A stretch of DNA of 64,000 nucleotides from Treponema sp. (GCA_017645785.1 JAGCNW010000045.1:62001-126000); one strand, 5' to 3'; positions 31,325-40,741 are shown, counted from the stretch's first letter. Notes: generated by a model not told the origin, from the sequence alone. Made by a program: numbers and translations.

Positions 31325-32887
31325 TTATTTGTCTTCTTCGGTGAGGATTTCGCGGGCGGGAACCATGACTTTTTTGTCGTAGCAAATGAACATGTTTTCG
31401 GCGTGCTCGGGTTTTGTGGCTTGCGTCAATACGCTCACAAGGGGAACGATCGCAAGGCCGGCCAACATGCAGAAGGCGCCGGAATAAAGCGAATTCTTGA
31501 AGATAAAGCTCAAGAATTCGCCGCTGACTTGAACGACTCCCAAAGACTTCAAGAGCTGGACAATCTCGACGACCGTCGCAAAACAGAAAGAAACGCAAAC
31601 GGCGGCCTTGCTGGTCCTTTTCCAATACAAGCCGTAGAGGAAGGGAGCCAAGAAGGCGCCGCTCAAAGCGCCCCAGCTGACGCCCATAAGCTGCGCGATG
31701 AAGGTTACGCGGCTCTTCGCCTGGACAATCGCGATGACGGCTGAAAGAACGATGAAGACGGCCACAAATACGCGCATCATGAGCATGTTGCCTTTTTCGG
31801 TGTTGCGCTTGTTCTTGAGGCTTCCGATAAAGTCCAAAGTGAGCGTTGAGCTTGAAGTCAAAACGAGAGAAGAAAGCGTTGACATCGAGGCCGACAAAAC
31901 CAAAATCAAGACGACGCCGATCAAAACGTCTCCAAGGTTGGAAAGCATGTTTGGAACGATTGAGTCAAAGCCCTGCGCCTTGACGGATTCGGCGGTGGCG
32001 AACAAGCGGCCAAAGCCTCCCAAGAAGTAGCAGCCGCCGGCGACCACTACGGCGAAAGCGGTTGAGATTACCGTTCCGATTTTAATGGACTCTTCATTTT
32101 TAATCGCGTAGAATTTTCCTACCATTTGCGGAAGTCCCCACGTTCCAAGCGAAGTCAAAAGGACGACCACAAGCAAGTAAAGCGGATCCGGCCCAAAGAA
32201 AGAGACGTAGGCGCCCTTCATCACAGGCGACTCAATCTCGCTCATAAGCGCGAGGCTTTTCATAAAGCCGCCGTTTTGCGAAAGAACGGCAAGAACGACA
32301 GCGACGATTCCGACCAACATGACAAGGCCCTGGATAAAATCGTTGACGGCGGTGGCCATGTAGCCGCCGACGATTACGTAAATCGCGGTGAGGAGCGCCA
32401 TAACGACAACGCAAACCGCGTAGTCAACGTTAAAGGCCATCTTAAAGAGGCGCGAAAGGCCGTTGAACAAAGATGCGGTGTATGGAATCAAAAAGAAAAA
32501 TGTGATCGCGCTCGCGGCGACCTTGATTCCTTCCGACTCAAAGCGGCGGCCAAAAAAGTCAGGCATTGTCTTTGAATCCAAAAAGCGGGTCATGATTCTT
32601 GTGCGGCGGCCTAAAATCGCCCAGGCCAACAGAGAGCCGATGAAGGCGTTTCCCAAACCAATCCAAGTCGAAGACACGCCAAAGGCCCATCCAAACTGGC
32701 CCGCGTAACCTACAAAAATTACGGCGGAAAAATACGACGTTCCGTAAGCGAAGGCTGTGAGCCAAGGACCGACCTTGCGGCCTCCCAAAACGTAGCCGTC
32801 AACGTTGGAGCTGACAGCCCGGCACTTTAGTCCGACAATTACAAAGACCGCAAAAAAAACTACGATCAAAAAAAGTTTTATGAACAT
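31325..32887 (-). CDS. Sodium:solute symporter family transporter
   Basis: 520 residues with about 13 membrane helices of the SSS family: GYVLGGRKVGPWLTAFAYGT, YFSAVIFVGYAGQFGWAFG, the Na+ site region LSASMSTLSSLVLTSSSTLT, and a C-terminal charged tail. Relatives carry proline, pantothenate or other organic solutes with Na+; the substrate cannot be read. AAGGAG upstream of the ATG. It stands alone between two hairpin terminators. Confidence 0.87.
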   Translation of the reverse strand: MFIKLFLIVVFFAVFVIVGLKCRAVSSNVDGYVLGGRKVGPWLTAFAYGTSYFSAVIFVGYAGQFGWAFGVSSTWIGLGNAFIGSLLAWAILGRRTRIMTRFLDSKTMPDFFGRRFESEGIKVAASAITFFFLIPYTASLFNGLSRLFKMAFNVDYAVCVVVMALLTAIYVIVGGYMATAVNDFIQGLVMLVGIVAVVLAVLSQNGGFMKSLALMSEIESPVMKGAYVSFFGPDPLYLLVVVLLTSLGTWGLPQMVGKFYAIKNEESIKIGTVISTAFAVVVAGGCYFLGGFGRLFATAESVKAQGFDSIVPNMLSNLGDVLIGVVLILVLSASMSTLSSLVLTSSSTLTLDFIGSLKNKRNTEKGNMLMMRVFVAVFIVLSAVIAIVQAKSRVTFIAQLMGVSWGALSGAFLAPFLYGLYWKRTSKAAVCVSFCFATVVEIVQLLKSLGVVQVSGEFLSFIFKNSLYSGAFCMLAGLAIVPLVSVLTQATKPEHAENMFICYDKKVMVPAREILTEEDK

Positions 32888-32907
32888 TTCGTTCTCCTTA
32901 ATATTAT

Positions 32908-32934
32908 TAAAATGCCCCGGAAAGCCGGGGCGAT
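32908..32934 (-). terminator. Terminator of the TIGR03545/TIGR03546 operon
   Basis: GCCCCGG (32914-32920) pairs with CCGGGGC (32925-32931); T-rich on both sides, so possibly bidirectional. Confidence 0.8.
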
Positions 32935-32937
32935 TTT

Positions 32938-35148
32938 TTAGAACAATTTCTTAAGCGCGCCGCCAAGGGCTCCGCCGACCGCGTCGCCCGCCTTGTCGCC
33001 CAAGGCGTCCTTGGCCGCGTTTTTCGCTTGGTCTTCAAGCATCTTTTGAAGCTCGGCCTTTTTGGCGTTCAACTCCTTGTTAAGGGCGTCCATATTAATG
33101 CTTTGCGCGTTGATTCCGTTCTCCAAATTGATGAACTGCGAAATCTTGCTTGTGACGCCACCAGTCTGCTCGTCAAGCAGCTTTGTGATTTCCTTTCGCG
33201 CGTCGCTTATCAAGCCGGCCAGCTCTTTGTTGACAACCCGCTTTAACACCGTGTTGAACTGTTTGTCCAAATCCGACGTCAGCTTAAGCGAAAGCTGCCT
33301 GTTGGCGTCAATCGCGATTTGAGCTCCAAGCGCCAAGCGGTCAAACTCTGCAAGCGCGCTTGAATAAAAGCGGTAGGCGATGGCAGGCTCAAACTCTTCC
33401 GCAGTAAGCTTGAGCGACCTCATGTCAAAGTTCGCGCCGATAGAAACGCTGCCGTCGGAATCGATGGAACCGGTGGCCGTAAGCGTTGTGTTGGACGCAA
33501 GGTTCAAGTAGGGGCTTTCAAAAGCGAACGGATAATTGTTGCCAGAATACTCGGCGCCGACAAGGGGATTGCTTGTCTTGCTGCGCGCGTCAACGACAAC
33601 CTTCGCCTTGTGGGTTCGGCGCTCGCCTTCTTGGTAGCTGCCCGTAAGAGTAGCCGGAGAGCCGCGCTTGTCCATGTCGTTTGAGATTTCCAAACCTTGC
33701 GCGGTGACACCCAAGCCGCTAAAGGCGATTCTTTCTATCAAGAAGCGCGGAACGTTGTCGCGCTTGTACCAAACGTCAATGCCGGGAAGACGGCTGTGGC
33801 GCTTTTGCGTCTTGGCGGCCTTCTTTTGCGTTTCCTTGGGATCGCTAGAAGCCGACTGCTTGGCTTTTAGGGCCGCGTCAATCGCCTTGGCGACATAAGG
33901 ATAATAGTCTCCGCAAGCGGCGTAAAGCGCGCTGTAAAAGGCGTTGCTCAAAATTTGAGTTCCAGTGTCCATATTGAACGAAGTGATTTTCTTTAGCTGG
34001 CTGTTGACCAATTCTGTGTCGGCCTTGACCGCGGCCTGGACTTGACTTGAAATTTGCTTGACTTGCGCGGCGTCCGTCTTGATGTCATTTGCGATGCCCT
34101 TGACGGAATTTGTCACGCTCTTGCTCTTTTCGATGGCGTTGGTGATTTCCGTTATCGCGTTCTTAATTGTTATCGGGTCGTTGACCTTTGACCAATCCTT
34201 GTTGACCAAAGAATTGACGCTGGAAGAAAAATCCTCGACTTGCTTTTTGACTTCGTCAGGCTTGTTTTTCCATTTTTCAACAGAAGCCTCAACCTTTCCC
34301 TGAACTTCCTTGACAAGCGCAGGAGACTTCAAGTTGTCCTGAACGTTCTTTATCATGTTCTCGGGATTGTATTCGGCAAAGGCGGCTTCGATGGAAGCCT
34401 TTGCGGCGGAAATCGCGGCGTCCTTTTTTTTGCTGATTTCGGACTCTGTCTTTTTTACGTCGGAAGGGGCCGCGGCTTTTTGGATTTTTGGAAGCGCGCC
34501 GGAATACTTTCTGTCGGTTCCAATCTTAAGGCCGCTGACCTCGATGTTCTGCGCGTCAAATTTTCCGCGAAGGGCTTCGGTCAAGTTGAACTTGATTTCC
34601 GTCTTTTCGATTTCAAAAAGATTTTTCATCGGCTCGTTGGCGTTGGCCTGCTGCAAGCCGTTCACCGTGATTGTGGCCTTAAGGAATTCTACGTTGACGC
34701 GCGCGATGTCCGTGCGGGCGCCAAAGACTTTTTGCATTCCCATCGTAAGGCCCTTTTTGGCCAAAGGATTCTTGAACGTGATGACCGCAAGGACGACAGC
34801 CGCGACAAAAGAAACCGTCGCGATAAATGGAACCAGCTTAAAGGAAGCCTTGTTCTTTTTGACATCCTTAGCGATCAATTTGAGGCGCTTGAAGTCCGCC
34901 TTGGGAATCATCGTGTCCAAGGGAATGCGGACTGTGCCCGGCTTTGCGGGATTGTCCTGGAACAAAGACTTAACCAAAGTCTTGTCGCTTGAAATGTAAA
35001 TCTTTTTATAGAGAACTTTTTCAATCTTGTCGGCCTTGTAAACCTTCTTTAAAAGTCCCGGCAATTTTTTCGCGGGGATTGTCTTTGGTTCCTTCTTGGG
35101 CTTTTCGACAGCCTTTTTCTCTTTGTCTTTGTCAGTAATCTTTGCCAT
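32938..35148 (-). CDS. TIGR03545-family envelope protein
   Basis: 736 residues: Lys/Glu-rich N-terminus (1-50), one membrane segment near 103-122 (FKLVPFIATVSFVAAVVLAV), then a large extracytoplasmic region beginning VNVEFLKATITVNGLQQAN. This has long Ala/Lys helices (about 220-400) and a beta-rich C-terminal half, ending in a helical tail rich in Asp/Ala/Lys/Gly. It fits the TIGR03545 family, always found beside TIGR03546 in spirochaetes and some other phyla. The function is unknown; the fold resembles AsmA-like membrane-anchored proteins, which suggests envelope lipid work, but that is inference. GAGGAGA precedes the ATG; the TIGR03546 gene lies 2 nt upstream. Confidence 0.82.
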   Translation of the reverse strand: MAKITDKDKEKKAVEKPKKEPKTIPAKKLPGLLKKVYKADKIEKVLYKKIYISSDKTLVKSLFQDNPAKPGTVRIPLDTMIPKADFKRLKLIAKDVKKNKASFKLVPFIATVSFVAAVVLAVITFKNPLAKKGLTMGMQKVFGARTDIARVNVEFLKATITVNGLQQANANEPMKNLFEIEKTEIKFNLTEALRGKFDAQNIEVSGLKIGTDRKYSGALPKIQKAAAPSDVKKTESEISKKKDAAISAAKASIEAAFAEYNPENMIKNVQDNLKSPALVKEVQGKVEASVEKWKNKPDEVKKQVEDFSSSVNSLVNKDWSKVNDPITIKNAITEITNAIEKSKSVTNSVKGIANDIKTDAAQVKQISSQVQAAVKADTELVNSQLKKITSFNMDTGTQILSNAFYSALYAACGDYYPYVAKAIDAALKAKQSASSDPKETQKKAAKTQKRHSRLPGIDVWYKRDNVPRFLIERIAFSGLGVTAQGLEISNDMDKRGSPATLTGSYQEGERRTHKAKVVVDARSKTSNPLVGAEYSGNNYPFAFESPYLNLASNTTLTATGSIDSDGSVSIGANFDMRSLKLTAEEFEPAIAYRFYSSALAEFDRLALGAQIAIDANRQLSLKLTSDLDKQFNTVLKRVVNKELAGLISDARKEITKLLDEQTGGVTSKISQFINLENGINAQSINMDALNKELNAKKAELQKMLEDQAKNAAKDALGDKAGDAVGGALGGALKKLF

Positions 35149-35150
35149 AA

Positions 35151-35666
35151 TTAAAACTTCTCCTCAAAGGCTTCAAAAATCTTTCCAATGACAGGCAAAT
35201 TGGCGATGGCCTTGTAAAGCGGCGACTTGATGATGCTTGGAGCGACCTTGGCGCGCCAAAACTTGACAAAGAAAATTCCAAAAACAAATACCGGAATGTA
35301 AGCGATCAAGCTAAAGGCAAAACTTCCCATTACAATAGTGTTGTTGAATTTTGTGAAGCCTACAAAGGGAATTTCTATCAACATCGAAAAAATGTTTTCC
35401 AAAGGCTTGAATGTCAAAATAGCGTAGCCAAGCGAACCGAACACAGGATCCAACATCCAAGCGAAGTAAGATACGACAAGCAAAGTCAAAAGATAAGTGG
35501 GCTTGTTGATTCTGACGAACATAAAGAAAACCAAAATCAAGTACCAAAGCGCGTTGTTCTTTGGCATAAGGCCCAGCATTACGCCAAGGGCCAAACCGTG
35601 CGCCATTTCGGCGGGATTTTGGTTGGCGTTCAAAGCCTTAAAAAGGCCGGAAATCCAATTTAACAT
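35151..35666 (-). CDS. TIGR03546-family membrane protein (DUF2062-like)
   Basis: 171 residues, start MLNWISGLFKALNANQNPAE, with GLALGVMLGLMPKNN and about four membrane helices ending in a short cytoplasmic tail. This is the standard partner of TIGR03545. ATG 35666 is selected by GGAGGA 6 nt upstream; an in-frame start at 35732 would add residues with no ribosome site. The two genes probably form one envelope complex of unknown function. Confidence 0.85.
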   Translation of the reverse strand: MLNWISGLFKALNANQNPAEMAHGLALGVMLGLMPKNNALWYLILVFFMFVRINKPTYLLTLLVVSYFAWMLDPVFGSLGYAILTFKPLENIFSMLIEIPFVGFTKFNNTIVMGSFAFSLIAYIPVFVFGIFFVKFWRAKVAPSIIKSPLYKAIANLPVIGKIFEAFEEKF

Positions 35667-35756
35667 TTTTTCCTCCGTTTTTCGGAACGTTGAATAATGT
35701 TCTATTGTAGCGCTATTTTCCGCGTTTTTCAATGTTTTTTTTGCGGAGGAAGGATG

Positions 35757-35867
35757 AAAAAAAACGGCGGCCTCCCCATTAATAAGAAAAGCCGCCGCGC
35801 TTGCGCGAAGTCCGCTCGAAAAAACAATTGCAGTCTTGCAATCAAAAACACGAGCGGAAGCCGCTCG
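35757..35867 (-). terminator. Two hairpins after the Gly-rich lipoprotein gene
   Basis: CGAGCGG/CCGCTCG (35851-35867) followed in the minus direction by TGTTTTTG, then CGGCGGC/GCCGCCG (35765-35797) followed by eight T residues. The second is a strong terminator. The stretch 35667-35875 otherwise shows no gene. Confidence 0.75.
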
Positions 35868-35875
35868 AAAAACTA

Positions 35876-36991
35876 TTACGGCTGGTATGTGTAGGGGCTA
35901 TCGCTGATGTAGCCTTCCGTGCCGCCGATGGTGACAGTGCCGCAAACGGCGTCGCCAGAATTGTTTCCTTTTCCAATGCTATGAGCCGCGCCGCTACCTT
36001 TTGTGGCTGTCACTTTAGTCACAGTGTTTGCAATTGTGATGTCACCGCATTGAGAAACGCCAGCTAAAGTCGATCCGCTTTTGTTTGTGTCGCCGCATCC
36101 AATGCCGGCGCTATGGCCGCCGCCTACAGCGGTAATCGTGCCGCCGTTAATCGTGATGTTTCCTATTGTTGAACGACCGCCGCTTCCAATGCCGGCGCCA
36201 AGATTGCCGCCAGTGGCGTTGATTACGCCGCCATTAATGACAATGTTTCCGCCCGCTCTTTGACCGCCATTATAACCTGAACCAATTCCGGCTCCACCGC
36301 CTTTGGTGCTTGCGTTAAGAACGCCGGTCGAACCATTGATTGTCAACGTAAATCCAGGAAGAACATGAACGCCGGATGGACCGTCCATAAATCCTTTGAC
36401 ATCGTTTGTTGAACCATCGGCCAAAACAATCGTGGCGTCGCCCTCGCAAACAAGGCCGGCATGGTCCGCGCTTGCCAAACTGCCGTCCGCGTTAATGCTT
36501 ACGTTCTTTAGCGTAACAGTAGCCCCTGCGGCGATGGAAATTTTCACACTGTTGGCCAGAGTTCCTATAACAATGTAGCCGTCTGGAATTGTCGTGTCGC
36601 TTGTAATTGTGGAAAGGTCTACCAACTGCTTGAAGGTTGCGCTAACGGTTACATTGCTCGCGGGCATTGTAAACTGGTTGTTAGACACCTGCACAGGGCT
36701 TCCGCTTGCTGTTTTCACGACATACTCGTAAAGAATGTAGCCGGAAGCGGGCGTTGCTGTCAGCGTGATTGTCGCGCCAGCTGCCGCCGTTGTTTTGTCG
36801 ACGGCCACAGTTCCGTTTTCAATTCCAGTCGCAACCGTCACAGTGTAAGTCTGGGCTACAGGCGGAATGTATGGCGGAATGTATGGCGTGTTGCTGGAAT
36901 TGTTGCATCCAGCGGCGAAAAGCGCCAACATGGCAAGAATGGAAAGGTTAGCTATCGCCCCCCCCCTACAAAAGTTTAGTAATTTCTTCAT
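35876..36991 (-). CDS. Gly-rich repeat surface lipoprotein with poly-G tract in the signal peptide
   Basis: 371 residues. Signal MKKLLNFCRGGAIANLSILA ends in LFAAGC. Then a Pro-rich spacer (YIPPYIPP), an InlB-B/divergent-repeat-like module (VTVATGIENGTVAVDKTTAA, ASGYILYEYV, about 48-120), and a right-handed-helix-like series of GGxxINATGG units (about 225-330). Similar proteins are adhesin or carbohydrate-binding surface proteins. Codons 9-11 of the signal are written by a run of nine G (36966-36958), in frame here; a one-base slip would switch the protein off. ATG 36991 follows GGAGAG; the promoter shares its -35 box with the divergent NFACT gene. Confidence 0.75.
   Translation of the reverse strand: MKKLLNFCRGGAIANLSILAMLALFAAGCNNSSNTPYIPPYIPPVAQTYTVTVATGIENGTVAVDKTTAAAGATITLTATPASGYILYEYVVKTASGSPVQVSNNQFTMPASNVTVSATFKQLVDLSTITSDTTIPDGYIVIGTLANSVKISIAAGATVTLKNVSINADGSLASADHAGLVCEGDATIVLADGSTNDVKGFMDGPSGVHVLPGFTLTINGSTGVLNASTKGGGAGIGSGYNGGQRAGGNIVINGGVINATGGNLGAGIGSGGRSTIGNITINGGTITAVGGGHSAGIGCGDTNKSGSTLAGVSQCGDITIANTVTKVTATKGSGAAHSIGKGNNSGDAVCGTVTIGGTEGYISDSPYTYQP
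36958..36966 (-). repeat. G9 homopolymer inside a lipoprotein signal peptide
   Basis: Nine consecutive G on the minus strand, written as C9 on the plus strand, read AGG GGG GGG G in the frame of the lipoprotein. It is the longest G/C homopolymer noticed in the window. Confidence 0.9.
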
Positions 36992-37059
36992 GCTGTTCTC
37001 TCCTTGCATGATTGAATTTTATCCGCGCATTTTCATAAAGTCAGAGCGAATAATACCCA

Positions 37060-37111
37060 ATTATAGCGCATTACATGAAAATTTGCAATTTTTTTTTATT
37101 CGCGCTATATT
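37060..37111. promoter_or_regulatory. Divergent promoters sharing one palindromic -35 box
   Basis: TTGCAA at 37083-37088 is its own reverse complement. Plus strand: 17 nt to TATATT (37106-37111) for the NFACT gene. Minus strand: 17 nt to TATAAT (37065-37060) for the Gly-rich lipoprotein. Confidence 0.6.
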
Positions 37112-37122
37112 TTATGAAAAGC

Positions 37123-38592
37123 ATGTCACTCAATTGCAACGAAATAAACTTAATTCTAAGCGAACTCAATTTGGCCGGCTCCTTCATCCAGGACATAATC
37201 CAGCCCGGCTACGACACCATTGCCCTATACACTTATAAAGAAGGAGCGGCAAAAACAATTTTGATTTGCGCCGGCCACGACGCCACAAGAATCAACGAAA
37301 CAAAAAGAAGGATTCCCAAGAACGAAAAGCCCCTGCGCTTTATGGAATTCCTAAAGTCAAAGATCCGCGGAGCCAAAATTCTTTCTTGCGGCCAAATCGG
37401 CTTGGAAAGAGTCATAAAATTTGAATTGGGCCACGGCGACGAGCGCTTCAACATGTTCGTCCGTTTGTGGAGCGGAGCGGCCAACATAATTTTGTGCGAC
37501 CAAGAAAACAATATTTTGGACACAATGTTCCGCAGGCCTCAAAAAGGCGAAGTCACCGGAGGAATTTTTGACGAAGCGGCCGTTTGGGAAAACGCGCGGC
37601 AAAAGCAAGACGCCGGAGCGCGCTTTCCTGTCCGCGACTTTGCTGACGTCGAGGAAGAAATCCTTCAAAAGCATCCCGACTGGGCTCCCCTTTCGTTCAA
37701 CCAAAAGGTCGATTGGTTTTACAGCGAGCGTTCGTCAAACCTATCAAGGGCCGCTCTCTTGGAAAAAGCGAAGGCCTGGTACGAATCGCGCCGCTCAAAG
37801 CAAGAAGCCGCGTTGGAGCGCCTAAAAAGCAAAAAGGCCGACTTTGAAAATTCCGGCCAAAAAAAGCATTGGGGCGACTTGATTTTGTCCAACGCCCATT
37901 TGATTAAAGGCGGCTCAAACTTTTTGGAATGCCAAGACTATCAAAGCGGAGCTATCGTTCAAATTAAAATCGACCCCAAAAAAACGGCGCAAGCCAACGC
38001 CGCCCATTACTATGACTTGTACAAAAAAGAAATCAGCGGCGCGGAAGAGCTCAAAACCGAAATCGAACTTTCCCAAAAGAAAATCGCGGCCCTGGACAAG
38101 GCCTACCAAGAAATTTTGAACGAAAAAAATCCTGTACGCATTGAGCAGCTTTTGCGCAAGGATTCCGCTCCCAAGCAAAAACAAAAAAAGACGCGCCCCG
38201 GATTGGACTACACGGTGAACGGCTGGTACATTTATGTGGGCCGCGACGCAAACGAAAACGACGAACTTCTGCGCCGCCATGTAAAAGGCAGCGACTTGTG
38301 GCTCCACACCCGCGACTGTCCGGGCGGCTATGTTTTTATAAAATATCGCGCCGGAAAAACCGTTCCCCTGGACATCTTGCTTGACGCCGGGAACTTGGCG
38401 GTTTATTTTTCAAAGGCCCGCAAAAACGGAAAGGCCGACCTTTACTACACGCAAGTAAAGCACTTGCGCCGCGCCAAAAACGGCCCCAAAGGCCTCGTCC
38501 TTCCCACGCAAGAGAAAAACCTCTCCGTCACCCTGGACCCCGCCCGCCTCAAGCGTCTGGAGATGGAGCGCCAGGGCGAAAGCGAGTTGTAA
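37123..38592 (+). CDS. NFACT-family ribosome quality control protein (RqcH-like)
   Basis: 489 residues: NFACT-N domain (1-150, with EINLILSELNLAGSFIQ and GQIGLERVIKFEL), a helix-hairpin and coiled-coil middle (about 200-350), and the NFACT-R domain (VKGSDLWLHTRDCPGGYVF, TQVKHLRRAKNGPKGLVLPT). Homologues bind stalled 50S-peptidyl-tRNA and add C-terminal alanine tails; older names are fibronectin-binding protein. Start ATG 37123 is preferred over 37114, because the -10 box ends at 37111 and initiation is expected near 37118, giving a leader of only a few bases. Confidence 0.88.
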   Translation: MSLNCNEINLILSELNLAGSFIQDIIQPGYDTIALYTYKEGAAKTILICAGHDATRINETKRRIPKNEKPLRFMEFLKSKIRGAKILSCGQIGLERVIKFELGHGDERFNMFVRLWSGAANIILCDQENNILDTMFRRPQKGEVTGGIFDEAAVWENARQKQDAGARFPVRDFADVEEEILQKHPDWAPLSFNQKVDWFYSERSSNLSRAALLEKAKAWYESRRSKQEAALERLKSKKADFENSGQKKHWGDLILSNAHLIKGGSNFLECQDYQSGAIVQIKIDPKKTAQANAAHYYDLYKKEISGAEELKTEIELSQKKIAALDKAYQEILNEKNPVRIEQLLRKDSAPKQKQKKTRPGLDYTVNGWYIYVGRDANENDELLRRHVKGSDLWLHTRDCPGGYVFIKYRAGKTVPLDILLDAGNLAVYFSKARKNGKADLYYTQVKHLRRAKNGPKGLVLPTQEKNLSVTLDPARLKRLEMERQGESEL

Positions 38593-38594
38593 TA

Positions 38595-38623
38595 TTGCGC
38601 CCGCCCGCGTTTTTCATTACAAT
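38595..38623 (+). promoter_or_regulatory. Sigma-70 promoter of the acyltransferase gene
   Basis: TTGCGC (38595-38600), 17 nt, TACAAT (38618-38623), then 8 nt to the ATG at 38632. No Shine-Dalgarno. Confidence 0.55.
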
Positions 38624-38631
38624 GAATTTCT

Positions 38632-39801
38632 ATGCAAGCAGAAAACACAAAGCGCCTTTATTGGCTTGACGGAATAAAAGGACTTTCCTGCCTTTTCATT
38701 TTTTTCCACCACTTCATGCTAGGCTGTTTTCCCGCCAGCTATTATGGAAACGCGGAGCCTTCCTACCTTAACGGCTTTGACACTCTTTTGGCGTCATGCC
38801 CTTTTTTGGGAATAATCGTAAACGGCAATTTTTTCGTGCATCTTTTCATCCTAATAAGCGGCTATGTAATCACCTGGCAAACTTTGCAAATGGAAAACAA
38901 AAGAATCGGCCTCTTTTCGCTCAAACGCTATATAAAGCTTCTATTTCCTATGGCTGTTTGCGCCTTGATATATTTCATTCCATTCGTTTATAAAAGCATC
39001 CAAGGGGGAGACGGACTAGGAGCGATTGTAAAGGAAGCCCACAAGTATCTCCGCTCGCTTTTTATCGGAATTCCATTTTACGGCGACGCGTACTTTTACG
39101 GCCCATTTTGGATGCTCAACTATATTTTCCTCGGAGGAATTCTTGTTTCCATAATCGCGTCATTGACTTGGACTCTTGACGCAAAAAAGACGCTCTTTGT
39201 TCCGATCGTTTTTGTCCTAGTCTTGTACTTGTCGCTTTCATCGCAGAACGCGCATTGGGCCTCGGCGCTTTTAGGATGCGAGCTTTGTCTTTTCAACTCT
39301 TTTTACAATGTCAACTTTGGAAAAGCGATTTTGCCGGCCCTGCCCGCGGCTTTGTTTTTCGGCAGCTACCCTTCAGGCCTTGAACCGCAAAATATTTTCA
39401 AACACTTCATCCTTCCTCTCGCTCCAGAAGTCTCCGCTTCTTATTGGCATTCTTTCGCGGCCTTTCTTTTAATTTTGTTCGCGTTAAATTCCAACTTAAC
39501 GCAAAAGCTTTTTTCAAAAAATATTTTTAAGGCTCTCGGAAAAATTTCCTTATGGGTTTATATATTGCACGGAAAAACCACAGAATGGGCTGGAAACTTA
39601 TTTGCCTTTGTCGGCCCAAACATCCCAAAAGGGGCAGATAACTATGGTCTAAAAACTGCATTGCTTTTTGCACTTTCAAGTTTTATATTAATTGTTTTAT
39701 CCGCTGCGGCCGCTAAATATATCACTCCCATAGGAAATATTGCCACAGAAAAAATAATTACTGCCCTTTCACCAAAAAATCCAGACGAACCTCAGGAATA
39801 A
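38632..39801 (+). CDS. Acyltransferase family 3 membrane protein
   Basis: 389 residues with about ten membrane helices. The N-terminal WLDGIKGLSCLFIFFHHFML carries the family's conserved early motif and His, and FFVHLFILISGYVITWQTL follows. These enzymes transfer acetyl or other acyl groups to sugars of surface glycans or peptidoglycan. No linked polysaccharide genes adjoin it. The 3' end (from about 39620) becomes more AT-rich than the body. It appears leaderless from its own promoter. Confidence 0.85.
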   Translation: MQAENTKRLYWLDGIKGLSCLFIFFHHFMLGCFPASYYGNAEPSYLNGFDTLLASCPFLGIIVNGNFFVHLFILISGYVITWQTLQMENKRIGLFSLKRYIKLLFPMAVCALIYFIPFVYKSIQGGDGLGAIVKEAHKYLRSLFIGIPFYGDAYFYGPFWMLNYIFLGGILVSIIASLTWTLDAKKTLFVPIVFVLVLYLSLSSQNAHWASALLGCELCLFNSFYNVNFGKAILPALPAALFFGSYPSGLEPQNIFKHFILPLAPEVSASYWHSFAAFLLILFALNSNLTQKLFSKNIFKALGKISLWVYILHGKTTEWAGNLFAFVGPNIPKGADNYGLKTALLFALSSFILIVLSAAAAKYITPIGNIATEKIITALSPKNPDEPQE

Positions 39802-39824
39802 ATTTTGCAAAGCCGGCTTTTTTA

Positions 39825-39853
39825 TTGTTTTTTTTTCTGCTTTCCATTATAAT
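39825..39853 (+). promoter_or_regulatory. Sigma-70 promoter of metF
   Basis: TTGTTT (39825-39830), 17 nt, TATAAT (39848-39853), then 8 nt to the ATG at 39862. No Shine-Dalgarno. Confidence 0.65.
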
Positions 39854-39861
39854 GTCTTCTT

Positions 39862-40740
39862 ATGAAAATTAAGGACATTTTTGACAAAAAAAAACTGACG
39901 CTTTCTTTTGAGGTCTTTCCGCCCAAGCAGCAGAGCGGCCTTGAGGCTCTTCCTGAAAAAATAAAAACGCTCTCGGCCCTAAAGCCTGACTTTATCAGCG
40001 TCACTTGCGGAGCGGGCGGAAGCACAAAGGACCAAACGCTTGAAGTGTCAAAAATGATTTCTGACTGCGGAACGGCTTCGCTTACCCACTTGACTTGCGT
40101 AAATTCGACAAAAGAAAAAATCGTCCAAGCGATGCAAGAATTGAAGGCAGCCGGAATCCAAAACATCTTGGCCTTGCGCGGCGACATCCCCCAAGGAATG
40201 ACCGAAGAAGACGCGACCAAGGACGGCTACAAGCACGCCGACGAATTGACCGCCGTCTTAAAGTGCGAAGGCTTTTGCGTAGGCGGCGCCTGCTATCCCG
40301 AGGGCCATCCCGAATCCGCCAACAGAATCGAAGACATCGAACTCTTAAAGCGCAAGGTTGACGCCGGCGCCGACTTTTTGACGACACAAATGTTTTTTGA
40401 CAACGACATGCTCTACAGCTTTTTGTACCGCTTGGAAGCGGCCGGAATCCACTTGCCTGTTTTGGCGGGAATCATGCCGATAACCGCCGTGACGCAAATC
40501 CCAAAAATGATAAAGCTTTCAAACGCCTTTATTCCCAGAAAGCTTTTGGCGATTTGCGACCGTTTTGGAGATTCGCCCGAAGCCTTGCGGCAAGCGGGAA
40601 TCGCCTACGCCACCGACCAAATCATCGACTTGATTTCAAACGGAATCCGCGGCGTTCACATTTACACAATGAACAAACCAGAAATCGCCCAAGCGATTAT
40701 GGAAAACGTAAACGACATCATCGGAGCTTGCAACAAATAA
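39862..40740 (+). CDS. metF: 5,10-methylenetetrahydrofolate reductase
   Basis: 292 residues, the normal bacterial length. TIM-barrel motifs SFEVFPPKQ (catalytic Glu), SVTCGAGGS, THLTCVN, LALRGDIPQG, ARCYP-like GGACYPEGHPE, DFLTTQMFFDND and GIMPI are all present, binding FAD and folate. It makes 5-methyl-THF for methionine synthesis. Probably leaderless. The following gene starts one base after its stop, so the two are co-transcribed. Confidence 0.95.
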   Translation: MKIKDIFDKKKLTLSFEVFPPKQQSGLEALPEKIKTLSALKPDFISVTCGAGGSTKDQTLEVSKMISDCGTASLTHLTCVNSTKEKIVQAMQELKAAGIQNILALRGDIPQGMTEEDATKDGYKHADELTAVLKCEGFCVGGACYPEGHPESANRIEDIELLKRKVDAGADFLTTQMFFDNDMLYSFLYRLEAAGIHLPVLAGIMPITAVTQIPKMIKLSNAFIPRKLLAICDRFGDSPEALRQAGIAYATDQIIDLISNGIRGVHIYTMNKPEIAQAIMENVNDIIGACNK

Positions 40741-40741
40741 A

